64,000 nt of DNA, from NCBI RefSeq assembly GCF_001949145.1, contig NW_019091511.1:69274-133273 (forward strand). The letters are read 5' to 3'. Below are positions 26,062 through 39,800 of this stretch, piece after piece. Each line of letters opens with the position of its first letter. Position 1 is the first letter of the stretch. The notes beneath the pieces are model-generated. The model saw nothing but the letters and a program-made list of their open reading frames with translations, was not told the DNA's origin and ran no database searches. The translations under genes and the position numbers were made by a program. The DNA is from Acanthaster planci (taxonomy: Eukaryota > Echinodermata > Asteroidea > Valvatida > Acanthasteridae).

Positions 26062-26275
26062 GCTTCGGTAGAAGGCACCCCGTACGCGTACATGTACACG
26101 CCTATCAGAACTGATCTATCCCATTTTTACCCATTGTCTCACACCTGCAGAACCACCAATTACTTGGCTATCCCATGTACATGTAGACCCACGTCTCGAT
26201 ACCCTCACACCACAAAGTGTCATAGTGTGATAAGTTGCCTTATCTGCTCGAGTCTGCTCGTTATATCAGTTTGAG
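26062..26275 (+). other. Probable MARF1 5' untranslated exon
   Basis: A strong donor TTGAG|GTATGT at 26276 and the acceptor TTTTGCAG at 26336 define a 61-bp intron just upstream of the coding exon. The 5' border is a guess from the TATA box. Confidence 0.5.
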
Positions 26276-26360
26276 GTATGTTTGTTTTCTCATTTATGCT
26301 ACGTTAACGTCTGAGTAAATATTTCCTGTTTTGCAGACAAACGCACAAGCTTAAACAAGG

Positions 26361-27825
26361 ATGGAGGACACGAAACAAGAAGATCCAGAATTTTGGTACA
26401 CTAGTAGAAAAGATGGACAGGTGTCTGAGAAGACGACAAAATCGAGGGTGCGCTCAAAAAGTCACAGCCCAAGTCGTCTCCAGGGAAATTCAACGTGCAA
26501 CTTGAACCCGACTAGTCAAATAGATTGTCCGCTTAACAGTTCTTCATGCCTGGTCTCATTGTCAACAACTGTCAGGGTTTCAAACGGCGACCAGAAAGAA
26601 GAAGGTTTGGAATTTGAGCGTCGGGAGACACCGGAAGAGGATTGCAGGAATGCATCATCGAGACAAAAACAAGGGGATACTGTCTCTCATGCAACTACGG
26701 AGAAGAAAACTTCATCCGCAAAGAGAAAAAAGAAAAGATCAAAGGCCAGAGCTCGTGATCGTGCCACCATGCAGTTCATCAAGAAGGTTCAACATGACTC
26801 TAACCCTGTCTCTGAGCAGAATACATCAGGACAGCACAGTTCCTGTAGCGACGGGGACGTGGATGACGTGAGCGGGAGAGATGGAATCCAAAGTCTTCCG
26901 TTGAACACTTCAAATTTAGACTCGGAAAAAGCCACCCCAGTGATGGCCTGTAATGTCCATCCAGAATCTGGACTAAGAAATGTCGCACCATGTTGGTCAT
27001 CCAACCCTGGAGTGCACGGTCTGTGCCCGACTATGACCCACAATGCTTATGTTCTTCACTGGCTACAGCAGCAAACAGGCCCGGTCAAAAACCAGCACGT
27101 AGAGGGAACTCCGCGTAGTCTCGGTAGTCCTTGTCACCAGACTTTCCAGGCCGCTTGTAATGCGTGCAGTGGTCTGCCGCTGCATAGCAGCCCAGTGCGT
27201 CAACCGCTGCACGCGCACAGTGGCTGCGCGTGTACCCCCAGCAAGCAAGACGTGACAAATGAACTGATCGCCATGATCCAGCAGGAGGCCTCGCAGACGC
27301 CGTGCTCGTTCCAGCTGCCAGCACCTATGGTCCCATGCCAAGGTCAATCCCACATTCCCATCTCTCCGGACGCGCAGTCTTTCCTGGCAATGTTGCAGCG
27401 CCGACCCGAATTGCTAGCTTCACCCTGCAGCGTCTGTTCCGTGCAGCTGTCTCCCGGGAGCGTCGCCCATCCCTGTACGAACCAGACCAAGCCGTGTACT
27501 CCTCACGGAGGTCAAGCGTGCAATACCCCCCAGGGCTCAACTTGTCCATCTTTCCTCAGCCCGCCCCGCATTCAGCATAGCAGTCCCTATGTCCACTGCC
27601 ATTCTCCAAACCTGTGTTCCTTAGAGCACGCCGCCGCGTTGTTACATCAGAGTCAACTATGCGACAGTCCAGTACGCCTCAATACCAGCAGCCTGAGAGC
27701 TAGCTACGGGAGTCCGTCAAGACAAGTGATGATGCAAAATAGTTCCGTCAACTCATCTCAGCAGATTTTTGAAGATAGCATGGCATCCAGCCCTTGCCGC
27801 AATGCCAGTGCTGACAGGGCCAAAT
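26361..27825 (+). CDS. MARF1: MARF1 exon 1: long disordered N-terminus
   Basis: Residues 1-489 in a single 1465-nt exon. Rich in Ser, Cys, Pro, His and Gln, with many SP/CSP steps. Holds a basic nuclear-signal-like stretch and three related hydrophobic mini-motifs ([24 protein letters not shown]). Donor AAAT|GTGAGA, phase 1. Confidence 0.93.
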
Positions 27826-30800
27826 GTGAGACCTCTTTTTTTCACTATATAACTTCACATTAAATGTTTATAAAAGTGTAACTCATTTGCTTTATGTACA
27901 TGCAACCCCCATGAAATAAGTTTAGCTAGTTAACCCTAACCCTACATTATACTACAAATTACTGCTTGTAATAAAATGTAATGCTGAGCACAGTCACTTG
28001 TAAGAGGACATGACTTTACTGTTTTGTAAAGCCGTAAGATACAATAGATAAGACAATGTACCATAGAGTGCTGTGGCACTATGAATGCATGGCTTTATTG
28101 TTCCCTGTACAAGTAACAATGGAAGTAACCTAGCCAAAAGTAGTAATTTGTAGCGCTAGGTCCTTCAGGCTCAGACTATTACTTAGTATTTTGTAGTACT
28201 GTGTAGTGTAAGCCAAACAATATGCTTGGCGGTTAGGGTTAAACATCCAGGGCACATCAGCTTGGCTGCTTACTTCAGCTGGTGTAAGGCCCAGAACATG
28301 CACTTACCGATGGCTCAGAACTTGATTTTCAACAGAAAGGTTATTCTAAAACGGCACTTGCATACATACTGTATGGAGGAACAGTTAGCTTGCTCCAGAT
28401 GAACGTGTACCTTGTGCTGTTCGTTTCTGAAGCTCTTCTGTGCTTCATGTACATGTAAAAAAGCTGAACTGAATTGAAGCTGTAGTGAAATTGCTCTCGT
28501 AGCATTTGACGCATGGCACATATCCATAACTCCTCCTTTTTTGTCTTTATTTACGTGTAGTTGATGACAAAGGTGCCAGTGATAACCCGCCTCCCATCGG
28601 TGTCTTCTGGGATATTGAGAATTGCGCCGTGCCTCGGGGAAAGTCGGCATTGGCCGTTGTTCAGAGTGTCAGGGATCGATTTTTCACCAACCACAGAGAA
28701 GCGGAATTTATGTGCGTCTGTGACATCAATAAGGAGAGCACGACAGTAATACAGGAACTTAACGACGCACAGGTAAAGTTCTTCACATACCCTCTGAGCA
28801 TAAATCAAATATTTGCTGATTTTTAGCATTTGGGACACTAAACCAAAATAGCTATTATTTTTGTTAAGATTTTCCTTTTTTTCTTTATCCACTTTGTCAA
28901 TAGGTCTTATTCACATTTCTGATTTCTCTTCTAATTGCTAATTTTGGCACAATTCTAAGTTACAAGAATTACAAACTTACAATTTACACTTCTAAGTCAA
29001 AACATTTTTTACCCTTGGGAAAAATCACAGATTTTCCGAAAACTGAAATACGTTTGCATGGTTGTATTAGTGACAAAAATGTGTTCTTTTCCTTCTCCGC
29101 CATTTTTTGCTTTGATACATTTCTTTCTGCATGATTTGTAGATACCAATTTTGTAACAATCTCTTCCAGCGACCTTTCGCTAGATGACTCATATTTATGA
29201 GGTAGAAATGTTCTATTTTCCTGTCAGGTGACCGTGGCACACATCAATGCTACAGCAAAGAACGCAGCAGACGACAAACTGAAGCAAAGCTTGCGCCGCT
29301 TTGCTGACACACACAACCCTCCAGCTACTGTGGTACTCATATCAGGTGTGTGTGTTTTTCTCATCCAAATCTTTCCTCATGCACGTGTAGTCATAGTGAA
29401 TGCATGTTCACTGCAAGCCCTGATACTGCAAATCAATGTCATGACCAAGTCATATTCAGTGAGTTAAATCACGTCTCAATTATATTTCCACAACTCAACA
29501 TTTCAGTTTTAATTCTTTTTTCCCAAGACAAGACAATTCTAAAGTTAATTTTTTTCCAAGTCAACTCACAGATCACAAGTCATTTTCTCAAGTCTGTCTG
29601 ACATTGACACCGTCTTTGACTTTTTTTGGCATCCTTTATTGATCGTGTGATCTGCGGTGTATTGATATATCTATAGGTGATGTCAATTTTGCACGTGACC
29701 TGTCTGACCTACGACACCGTAATAACCTCAGAGTTATCTTGATCCATCGAGATGAAGCATCTGAAGCCCTGAAGGCATGCGCCAATGAGGTGGTCAGATA
29801 TCAAGATCTCGTCCAGGACTTACCTTTCAGATCACCCAATAAGGTACCTGTCAAGATATTTTTTCCATCTTGACCAGTTTCTTCAACGTCGGCTTGCTTC
29901 TTTTTTTTTAGAAGTCTGTATCTTTTGGTCCTTTGCACAAATGTAGAAAAGGACACAAAGGTGTAGATGTAATAGTCAACTGTCATGGTTGGATTTACGG
30001 ACAACGGGTTTTGTTGGTAGTTCAGTTTTATGCTGACGGAGCAGTTTATATTTGTAACTAGAAAATACACCTTCGCAGTATTCATGCAGGATAATTTAGC
30101 TTCTGTTTATAATGCCTGAGAAATATTTATGAATGAAAATAGACATTTTTGTAATCACTGTAGATTATTCAGTACATTTCACATCGATAATAGCACATGA
30201 TTTACTTATGACACACCGTAACAAATCAGTCCCAAACCTGATTAAAATTTACTAAAAGACATCAAAGTTGTGGCCGCAAGAGATGGATGAAATCGTTGCT
30301 GTGAGTGTGACATTTCCTGTTGGAAAGTTGTGATGACCCTCCACGTGGTGCCGACTTTGCCCTTATGAAATAAGATATATGGGCAATTCCAGAAATTTGG
30401 GGTCCAACAGTGTGACATTTTTGTGTCCCTGTTACATCTGACCTTTGTTTTTGACCTGGAAATATCATTGGAATTGATTTCATACTATTACTATTTGGCG
30501 GGTAATTTGCATTAATTCATTATGTTTGGAAAGTAGAAAATATATCCTCTACTTAAATGATACCCACTGCATTAAAATGCTCTGGCCCCTGAATACGAGA
30601 CAATTTAATCCGTCTCTGTTGGTCAAGAGTCCGTGTGCAATGCAGCACACAGCATACATGTATGCCACAGTGACACGCAGTCCACATAAGGAGATTCTTC
30701 TGAACAACTTGCAAAAGGACTATACCATAAAATGGATGGGGGTGTTTGGGAGAATGAAAGTAAAGTTGTAGAACAAACTTGTTGGAAGTCTATTATATAT

Positions 30801-33800
30801 TGACTTCTTTTGACTCACTGACTGAAAAAGATATTTATGAATGGGAATGAATATGTGCTTGGCCAGTCTAATGTTTAAGAGACCTTGCTCCTGAGGAGAA
30901 TGAACGCTGATAATGCCCCTCGCCTGCGACTCAGGCATTAGTCGCGTCCATTCTCCTGAGGGGGTCTTAAAGGCTAGCCAAGTACATAGTTATCCCTTTA
31001 TTAAAGGATGGATTCATAACATCAGTGTTTGACACAGAAGCATCCCATACATTTGATGTCCCTTATTTTTGCTTTGCTCCAGCAAACGGCCATTGAAAGC
31101 TGCACTCTGATCATCCATAACCTTCCTTGCCGCAAAGATACCACCCAGCTGAGAAATCGTCTCAGGCAACTGTCGGACAATTGTGGGGGTAAAGTCATTC
31201 ACATGTCGTACAAGAATGCCGTCATCCAGTTCCCCAATGCAGAGAAAGCAAGCAGGTAGGTAACGTCCACGTACCCACCAATATTGGTGCTCAGGGCACT
31301 GTGCCTCGGATAAAACTCAAGGGGGCGCTATTAGGTGCAAGTGCTTGACTAGAATGCATTATATAACAATATCACCTAGCCTGAAATGTGTTCAATTTGT
31401 GACTCATATGTCCATTTTTTTACTGTGACATTACAAATTTACAAATCAAATCTGTTTTCCGGTGTGTAAGTTATAGTGGCTGAGTTGTTCTTTCATCAAA
31501 CAAATCCTCCAAATTTCTTGGTGGATTGTGAAAAATCTTGAAGCAGCAGGGTTCGTTACATGAATATTTGCATTACGTCGGTGGACACCACAGATACCCT
31601 TTCGTGCATAGGTAGTCTGTCATGTTTGAATGACCTTTGTACCTCTGGGTGAATTGATTGCAACATTGCCTCCCTGTGATTATACCATCCTAAGGGCCAA
31701 GATCAGACTGGACGGAGAGAATGTATTTGGTAACAAGATCTCGGTCGCTTACCCCAAGAACAAGCTCCAGTCCCGCAACGCAAACTCACCGGCGAGATAT
31801 TCGAGCAAGGCGTCACCCCAGTTGGCTCAGGATTTGAACGACGATATGACAGCATCCGACAGTCGAGGAGACGATGATGCAGATTGCTCCGATCCGAAGG
31901 ACGATGCCATCGAAGGACAGGATGGCCCTCAAGAAGGTATTGGTTCACATCTCAGGCTCCAGATCTGCTTTCTTTGAGTCGTGCAAGCTGCGTGATGCAA
32001 ACTTCTAGAAACTGGTATCACGTTGTGCAAGCGTAGGGTGCTGCGTTCTACAACAGGTCTTTTATTGGCTTACAGTGTGGAACCCTCATTGAGTCTGAGG
32101 CCACATACAGGACGGCATATTTTCGAAAGCCAAATTAATACAGTTTTTTATTCCTCAATCAAGACAAAAAGATTTTGACAAGGGACGTGCTGTTTCCTGT
32201 ACGAAAATCGTGAACAATTTTTGTCTCACTGACACATTCACTGACACATTAAATGAATTTCAGTGATAATTTTTTGGTTATGTTGTGGAACAAAATCATT
32301 AAAAGAGTCCAGTAAATCAGTGTCATGTTAACAGAGTTTGCCTGATGGTTTGACATTGTTACCTTGTCTTGGGCGCTCCAACACCCTTTCTTTATATTGC
32401 GTCCGTGTGGAGGCCATAGAGGTTTTTCACATGATGTCACTTGATGGGCAAAGGCAGTTCAGGAAAACGTTCCAAGTCTGCAGTAGCACGTGCATTCCTG
32501 GATATGCGTCTTTCTATAGGCAATTTCATGTACGGTAGAATGCCGACAGACTGAAGGTGGTGTAAATTATACACTGACCATCAAAAATCATGTGACATGT
32601 GATTTCTGTTTCAAAATAAAAATCAGTTTCTAATTTTATTTCAAGGCTGACATGTAAATTTGTTGACATTTTTTCCATTTTTGACTGCAAAAAGGAATAA
32701 TTACTTAGTTAGAACATAAAGTGCTCTACTGTGTGGTTCCAACTATAGCTTGTATGGTCTTTCACATGTGTAAAACATTTGTGGGTCACTAAGACATTGT
32801 GTCCTGTTTGATTTTTTTTTCTGATTGGTTGAATACGGCCGTTTCACAATAGTGCGCCATCAAGAGTTTGCAACGCGTTGGCCAATCACAATGCACGAAA
32901 TTTGTCGACCAAATGCGCGTTTGGAAAGGGTCGGCAAATTTTGCGCGTTATGATTGGCCAATGTATTGCAAACTCTTGGTGGCGCACTATTGTGAATCGC
33001 CCGTATTGTTCCTTTGTTCCTCAGAGGGGTCATCGAGATCGGACACTGAACACGGGGCCTGTAGTGAGTCTCTCAACAAGGATGGGAACTTTAGTCGGTC
33101 CAGTCAGCCGCATTCCAGCTCCGCAGATTCCCGTAAGCCACAAGCCACAGACGAGCCGGCAGCACGGAATGCCTCAGCCAGCAGGATAGCTGCAGCATTT
33201 AGACCCATACAGCACGATGCAGCATGCAGAACCGAGTCTGGTGACAGACCTGGGAGCAGCGCTGACAGCAAGCCGGTTGTTGAGATCTGGCCACAGAAAG
33301 ACTTGCAAGATGCTGACGCTAAGGGTGCTGCTAACAAGAGAGGCTTCTTGCCTGTGCCTGCCTCTACGGTCTCGCTGATGAACTGGTCGTCAACAGTTGG
33401 GATGAACCAGCAGTCAATCCGACCTCAGATTACAGGACAGCCCAGCTACAATGCTGACGCGGCACCGGGTCTGTTGCCATTCAAACCAGCACCATCAGTT
33501 CAGCGCATTCCAACCCCACCGCATCCTCCGCAAGGGCAGCCCGTCTGGAACCCGAGAGATTACGAACCAGTCGGGCAGTCGCCAACATTGAGAGGCATCT
33601 ACAGGCCGCCCTCACCGATGCTGGCCAATCCCATGGGTGACTGGCAGTACATGTCTGTCCAGGACTCGGACAACGGCGTCAGGAAAGGGGCGGAGTTGCT
33701 GGTGACCAACTTGGACAATAAAATGTCGCGACAGGACCTCAAGAAATGTCTCCTGGCCAAACTCAATGATCACTGCAAGGCAAGACCACAATGCCGTTAA

Positions 33801-36800
33801 CGCATTGGCTATTTCACTGCATAGTACATTGTTTCACCCATTTCCTGCCGAGGTGCCCAGTTTCGGGGACATAGGCTTTATACACGAAGCCATGCTGCCC
33901 GAAGCTTGACAAAAGAGCCTGGCCTTGTAACAAAAGACCGCACTCGGAACAAAAGACAGAGCTGCTGGGAATTGCCAAAGTTGTCTCAGTTTTCAATAGC
34001 GGAGGTTATCCGTTATTGTTTTGAAAGATTATACCACTGTTTGTGGCATTCAGCGCGAGCAGATTACCACCGGGGACAAAAGCGCTCCAGTAATGAGTGA
34101 TACAGTACCGCTGTACGCTAAGCTGGCCCCTATCGAAAAGACACCAGCTGCACGCCATGCCAGTTTTGGGAACGAAAGAAACTTATGTAACGCCGTACTA
34201 GCTGGGCTCTTACCAGGCGGTAGGCCTGGCTGAAATACCCGAGCATCAGTAAATGTTGTCTGTTAGATTAGAGTAGCCACCAGAAAATGTCCATTAAATG
34301 TAGTAAAGATTTTTTGAAGAATTTTGAAAACGGAAAATCTTGAAAATCCCACGGGTTTACGTCATGCAACTTCAATTAAACCCAGCAGCAACGGGTTAAT
34401 CAGACTTCAGAAATACCTGAGACAATTAATCTTTTCCTGTTGGTTGAAAGCCTGTCACATGGCCGATCTTAAACATTGCTAGAACACAAACAGGCAATAC
34501 AGACAATGTGTTCCTGCCCCAGTCTCCAAATAAAGGATTGTTTCTGACTACTCACGAGAGGAACATCCTCTAAAATGGCTTGAGCGGTGTTTGAAAAAGC
34601 AAAAGCAGAAAGTTGTTGGAAATATGGGAATTTCTTGAAAAAAAGAAACTGAAAAATTCACAGACGGAGGTCCATTCCTCAGAAAAACGAGATAAATATT
34701 TTGATTTCTGACTTCAACATTCCTGTTCCAACCACTTTGTAGGTGCTTCATCTGATCTTTGGGAGTCCGGTGCCAGGCCGTTACCAAGTTGTTGTGCGAG
34801 TACCTAGTGTCCCAGATGCCATCAGAGCCATGGCCAACATTAACAGATGTCAGATTGGCTCCAGACTGGTCCACGTGTCTCTATTAATGCCCAGTGATAC
34901 CAATGCTGATAAACTCAGGTAAGATCCAATGTTTGTGCCACCTTTTGCCTTTCATCAAAAGACCTGTTTAGTTTGAGAGTTTTTTTTTTTTTTTAATCTT
35001 TGGCCTCAAGCATGATGTGACCCGCTCTGCAAAAAAGGGTAATAAGCCACACAATACCAAAACACATATGGCCGGTTCTATTTTCTTCAAAATTGCAATT
35101 TTGTGTTTTTTTTCCTGTCATACTTTCTGCAATATTTATATTTTCAAAATTTGTGACAACAAACATAGATATTGTTGAGAAAAGATGAAAAACTGATCAT
35201 TCAGAAAGAAATCCTATATAGCATCGTGTTTCCAAGCGCTACATGTTATAAGCTTTTTCTTGAAAATTGCTTTTATTGAATTTGAAATGTGGATATACAA
35301 ATGTCTATATATCTCCGGAAGGCAGCGCACTACAGGGGTCATTATCAAATTGTAGCTTTTGATGTACAGAAACCAGCCATATCAAAACTTCATAACCTGA
35401 ATCTGGCGACGCATTACCCATTTTTCTAGAGCTGGTCGTATATCAGCTTTCGCCGTGCAAACCTTCTTCAGTTATGCGTGACCAGATTGACGTGAACCCC
35501 AACTCCATTTGCAATTTTGCAAGAATGCAGTCTGAATTTTTCAACATCCTCTAGCTTCCTCCATGTGAAATTGGATACAACTTCAGTCCTCCAAAACCTT
35601 CCATTATTTCTGGAATGTGTTCCATGGAGGGGTGACCGTTGCCTCAGTCCTTCATAATCCTGCGGCATTTCCTGTCAATGTGCTAAGGCTTTGCAAATGG
35701 TATCTTGGAATGGCGGCTACCATTTCACGCATTAATCTTGGCCTGACTTTATGCGTGGCCCAGTGTAAACGACACAGGGTTGGGTCCAGCCCAAGAGCTT
35801 GATACAAAATTAGCTACGTGTTTTTGCCATTCAACCTCAATCCACCCACATTGCCCAAAACCACTCGCAGGATTTTAGAGGATTTAGAAAGGTTAAAGGT
35901 AACGACTTGCCAACTTGAATACCAAGACCATTGTGCCATCAGCTAACCAAACTTTGTTGGAGAAACACTCTGAGGAAAATCAAATTTACTCATTACATTT
36001 TCTGCCGTGATATTTGAAAACATGAACACAAAACGGTGATTTCTTTTACTTGTTCTTGTAAATCAGTCGTGGTTTAACAAAGTTTATTTTGGGTGCCTTT
36101 GAGAGGTGAGCGTTCATGTACACTTTTATAAACAGGTATTATGGTGTTAAATGACCCTTTATTTTGATGATTTTTGTTTATTTTTCGAATAGGCTGATGA
36201 TCATTCCGATGCTACAAGAAATCCCTGGAATGTGCCTTCCATTGTGTGATTTGAAGCCCTCATTTGAACACAGGTAACCACGCCTTACACGTTGTTGCAG
36301 ATATAACGGGACGAATGGATGCTTTTTCTAAAACTTAGTACACGTAGATACACATAGATGTGATTTCTTATTTCGAGATTTTGGCTATTTGAATTTCCAC
36401 GAAATGTCTATTATCTTTCTGTACACGCTGAAACAGTAAATACAAGAAGGACTTAATGCGTCTGTGTTTTGATTTCAGATATCGACAGACGTTGTATGTT
36501 AGCGATTTGTATCAGATACCTGATACGGTGACGATCCGAGAAACTCCGATGGGGAAGGTGGTTGCCTTGACAACTCAGAGCAGATCCAGCACACCCAATT
36601 CAGGGATTCATTCACCAGCGGGGAACCAGTCACCGGCGTCCTTCCTCCCTCTCAAGTACGTAGCACGTGCATACACCCTCATGTAAATCTTTAAACTCAT
36701 ACACAAATTTTGTAATGAACAACACCTTAGTAAACCCTGTTACGTGATTGGTTGATTGTCAATCACATGCTTGTGTAATTAGCAGTCTATTGGTGATCAA

Positions 36801-39800
36801 TGCTATGCATGTGATACGCACTTTGATGCACAGTTATGTCTCCAATATTGATGGAAATGGACTAATTCAACAGTACGCGGCGATAGACTTAACCCCTTGA
36901 CGACGGGAATTTCTTCCCGAAAGCCGACTCCAAGAATTCCAGCCTCGCTTGGCCACGAAGGCCACCTGCCAAACCGCAAATTCTCGGTTTGTGGCCCAGC
37001 GTGCTCTGCACGCTTTGAATTACACAGTGAAAAGGCTGATTGTTCGGTGGCATGCAGCTCTACTCACCGTTCCACATTCCCGTTGCCTCTTTTCAAAGTG
37101 GGGACTATTGTGAGGCTGGTGATTATGATGCAAATTCGGCCTTTTGATTTCTGGGCTACACACAAAGGCCAATCACCACATACACAAGAGCCAGGGTCTG
37201 CCTTCTTTCACCGTGTTTGCTTGAGCGTGGGCCGAGAATAATAGCTGAAAAGTGGGCTGAGGATCTCAATTTTTACGGCGTGTCTTAACGCGTCCCGGCA
37301 TGAAGGGGTTAAAACAGGATGTCATGTTTGTATGTGCACTTTTCCAAAGGGCCTGTATCCTCCCCCGCCATAGAAAAGCACGTCACGTGAACAAAGTGTG
37401 GTGCTATTATATTATAGGTCTATTGCATTTGTAGTGGCTGGCACATGTGCATGCCAGTGTCTCGGCTAGCCACGTCCCGAGGACAGCCAGAAAAACAATT
37501 GGACTGGTAGATTATGCTCATACCAAATTTACAAGCCCCCCATCTTTTACAGACATCTTTAATACTGGTTAATAAGTCCTCACATTTCTTTCGAAAATAC
37601 CAGATGCAGTGGAAATATTGTTTTATGTGAGACCAAGGGGTGTCAGTTTCACACTTTTCCTGGGAGGGGGCACGTAGTTTATAACCTTGGCTGGGAGGGG
37701 ACAGGCAGATATTGCATTCCCAGATAAAACTCTGCATAATGTAGGTGCAGTTTACCTGTTTGCATTGTTGGGGTGAAGGCTTTGGCCCTCAAGGCCGAGG
37801 TTTTGACCCTGAAGGCCTGGGCCTGGACCCTGAAGGCCAAGGCATTGACCCTCAATGCTAAGTTTATGACCCTCAAGGCTAAGGCGTTGACCCTTTTGTC
37901 TTAAGGCTAATATCAAGGCTTAATCCTTGAGGCAAATGCTGTCTAGCATAAACTTATTTATGCAGCAAAGATGTTTTGCCCTCCCAGGTCTATTATGGTA
38001 ATAAACTGTGATGGTGTAAGTATGAAGGTGTGCAAATTTCCTCTTCCGTGGTACAACATGATTAAAACATAGCTCACAGCAAACCCTGAGTTGTGTGTCT
38101 GCATAACAGCAAAATGTGAAAGAAATTTTCCTTGAAAATCCTAAAATCGATTACGAGACATTGGTCCCACAAGGCCAAGACTTTTGCCCTCAAGCCTTAA
38201 GGCTAACGCCAAGACCTTCAAGTCGAGCCTCAAGGCAGCCTTAATGCCAAGGGTTCAGCATCAAAGGCACTGCATCACTGCCTGATTGTTTGTTTGTTAA
38301 ATTTGTTTGTTTTTCCTTTTTTTCCAGAGAGCCTGTGCCAGAGCCCTGTGAAGCCTTCTGTTCCGTGCACGATTGCCAAGACTCGCTTCAGTACAGGAAC
38401 CTGACTCAGGATCCATTTGTCGTTGTGTCGGTCAGAACGTTCGCTGCCCAAGTTCACACGCTACTCCTGATGCACAACGGAAAGATACCTCTTGTCAGGT
38501 AAGCGGACATCTTTGCCTACCAGTAAAGATAGTTAATATTTGACAGCCAGCACAAGTTTGAAGGAGACAGTCCCCAGTAAGTAAGAAATTGAAAGGGAAA
38601 GTTTGTTAATAGGGGCATGTAAAATGAGGTCTCGTTCATCTTGAAGGCTAATGTCGGAATTAAATTTGGTCGGCAATCTTTGCTGAGTTCAGAAATGGTC
38701 AATGTTGAAAAGACCCCTCAACAGTCGTTGAGCTAAACTTTAGGCCACTTGAAAAAAATAGTTTAACATCAGTTTTATTTGCAAAAACGAGAAGGAAGGA
38801 TTTCCTTTTTAAAAAAAATACTTTGGTATGCATGCTGATCTGGACTGCCGCAACCACGGAACGAAAGCGCCATGTTCACTTCAGACTCATGCACAGAAGT
38901 GCACTTAACATTGTGTGTATGTACTCAATGTGCATGCACGAGGTTGTGTTGGCATAGTAGAAACTACGGGGGACAGCTAAGCACACCAGAAAAGACAACT
39001 TTGACAGAAGAAAAGAAACCCCACGGCAAGATTTTTTTGGTTGGCGCTGATACTAAACTAACTATTTTTTATGTGGCCTTATTAACATCACAGTGACACA
39101 GCAACAGTTGCAAATGTTCTATCTACCCCCGGCCCCAGTTGTTGTTTTTTTTTTTATCACCCTGTTGAACCTGACAGAATCCAACAGTCAGAATAAAAGG
39201 CATGCTGTTCACCGCTCACATCAACAAAATCCCACAGAAAGAGCCCCTCGTCAGATATCTGTGGATTTAGCATGGTTAGGGTTATTAACTACATCTGGCT
39301 TTTCTCCACGCAGTTTTATGGTTTGTTACGCTGCTGAATTTGCCAAGTTGACAGAGGACTATGAGGACGGAGTACCTTTGGAACATTCATTGACTTGCAT
39401 CCAAGGTGTGCGCGTAGGAGTGAGTCGAGATGGCTACAAAACCGTTTGTTGGGAGCAGAGCAAACCAGAGGCAGAAAATGGTAATTTTTGCTGCAGCAGT
39501 CAAATATCACATATATTTTATACACAGTAGTCAATTGACAGGTAAAGTTTATGTGCATTAGTCCACTGTCAAATTTCATGTACAATAGTCACATGTCAAA
39601 TACCTCTTATGTGTGCTAGTCAAATGTTTTATGTACAATAGTCAAATGTCAAATTTATCTTGTTTGTGGTATTCAAATATCAAGTGTGTTTCACGTACAA
39701 CAGTGAAATGACAAATATATCTTATGTGTAGTAGTCAAATGTCAAGTAGGTTTTATTTACAATAGTCAAATGGCCAATATGTCTTACCTGTAGTAGTCAA

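Noticed and set aside
26789-27549. Several - strand frames of 66-96 codons inside MARF1 exon 1
   Set aside because: They are shadows of the 488-codon MARF1 exon, whose frame is supported by the downstream join to the NYN domain.
33781-33800. Read-through end of MARF1 exon 7 giving a short C-terminus ARPQCR
   Set aside because: It would truncate RRM2; the next exon continues RRM2 in frame from the GC donor.
37679-37876. Repetitive peptide ALRVxAxAFRV on the - strand
   Set aside because: Product of the 24-bp minisatellite in MARF1 intron 10.
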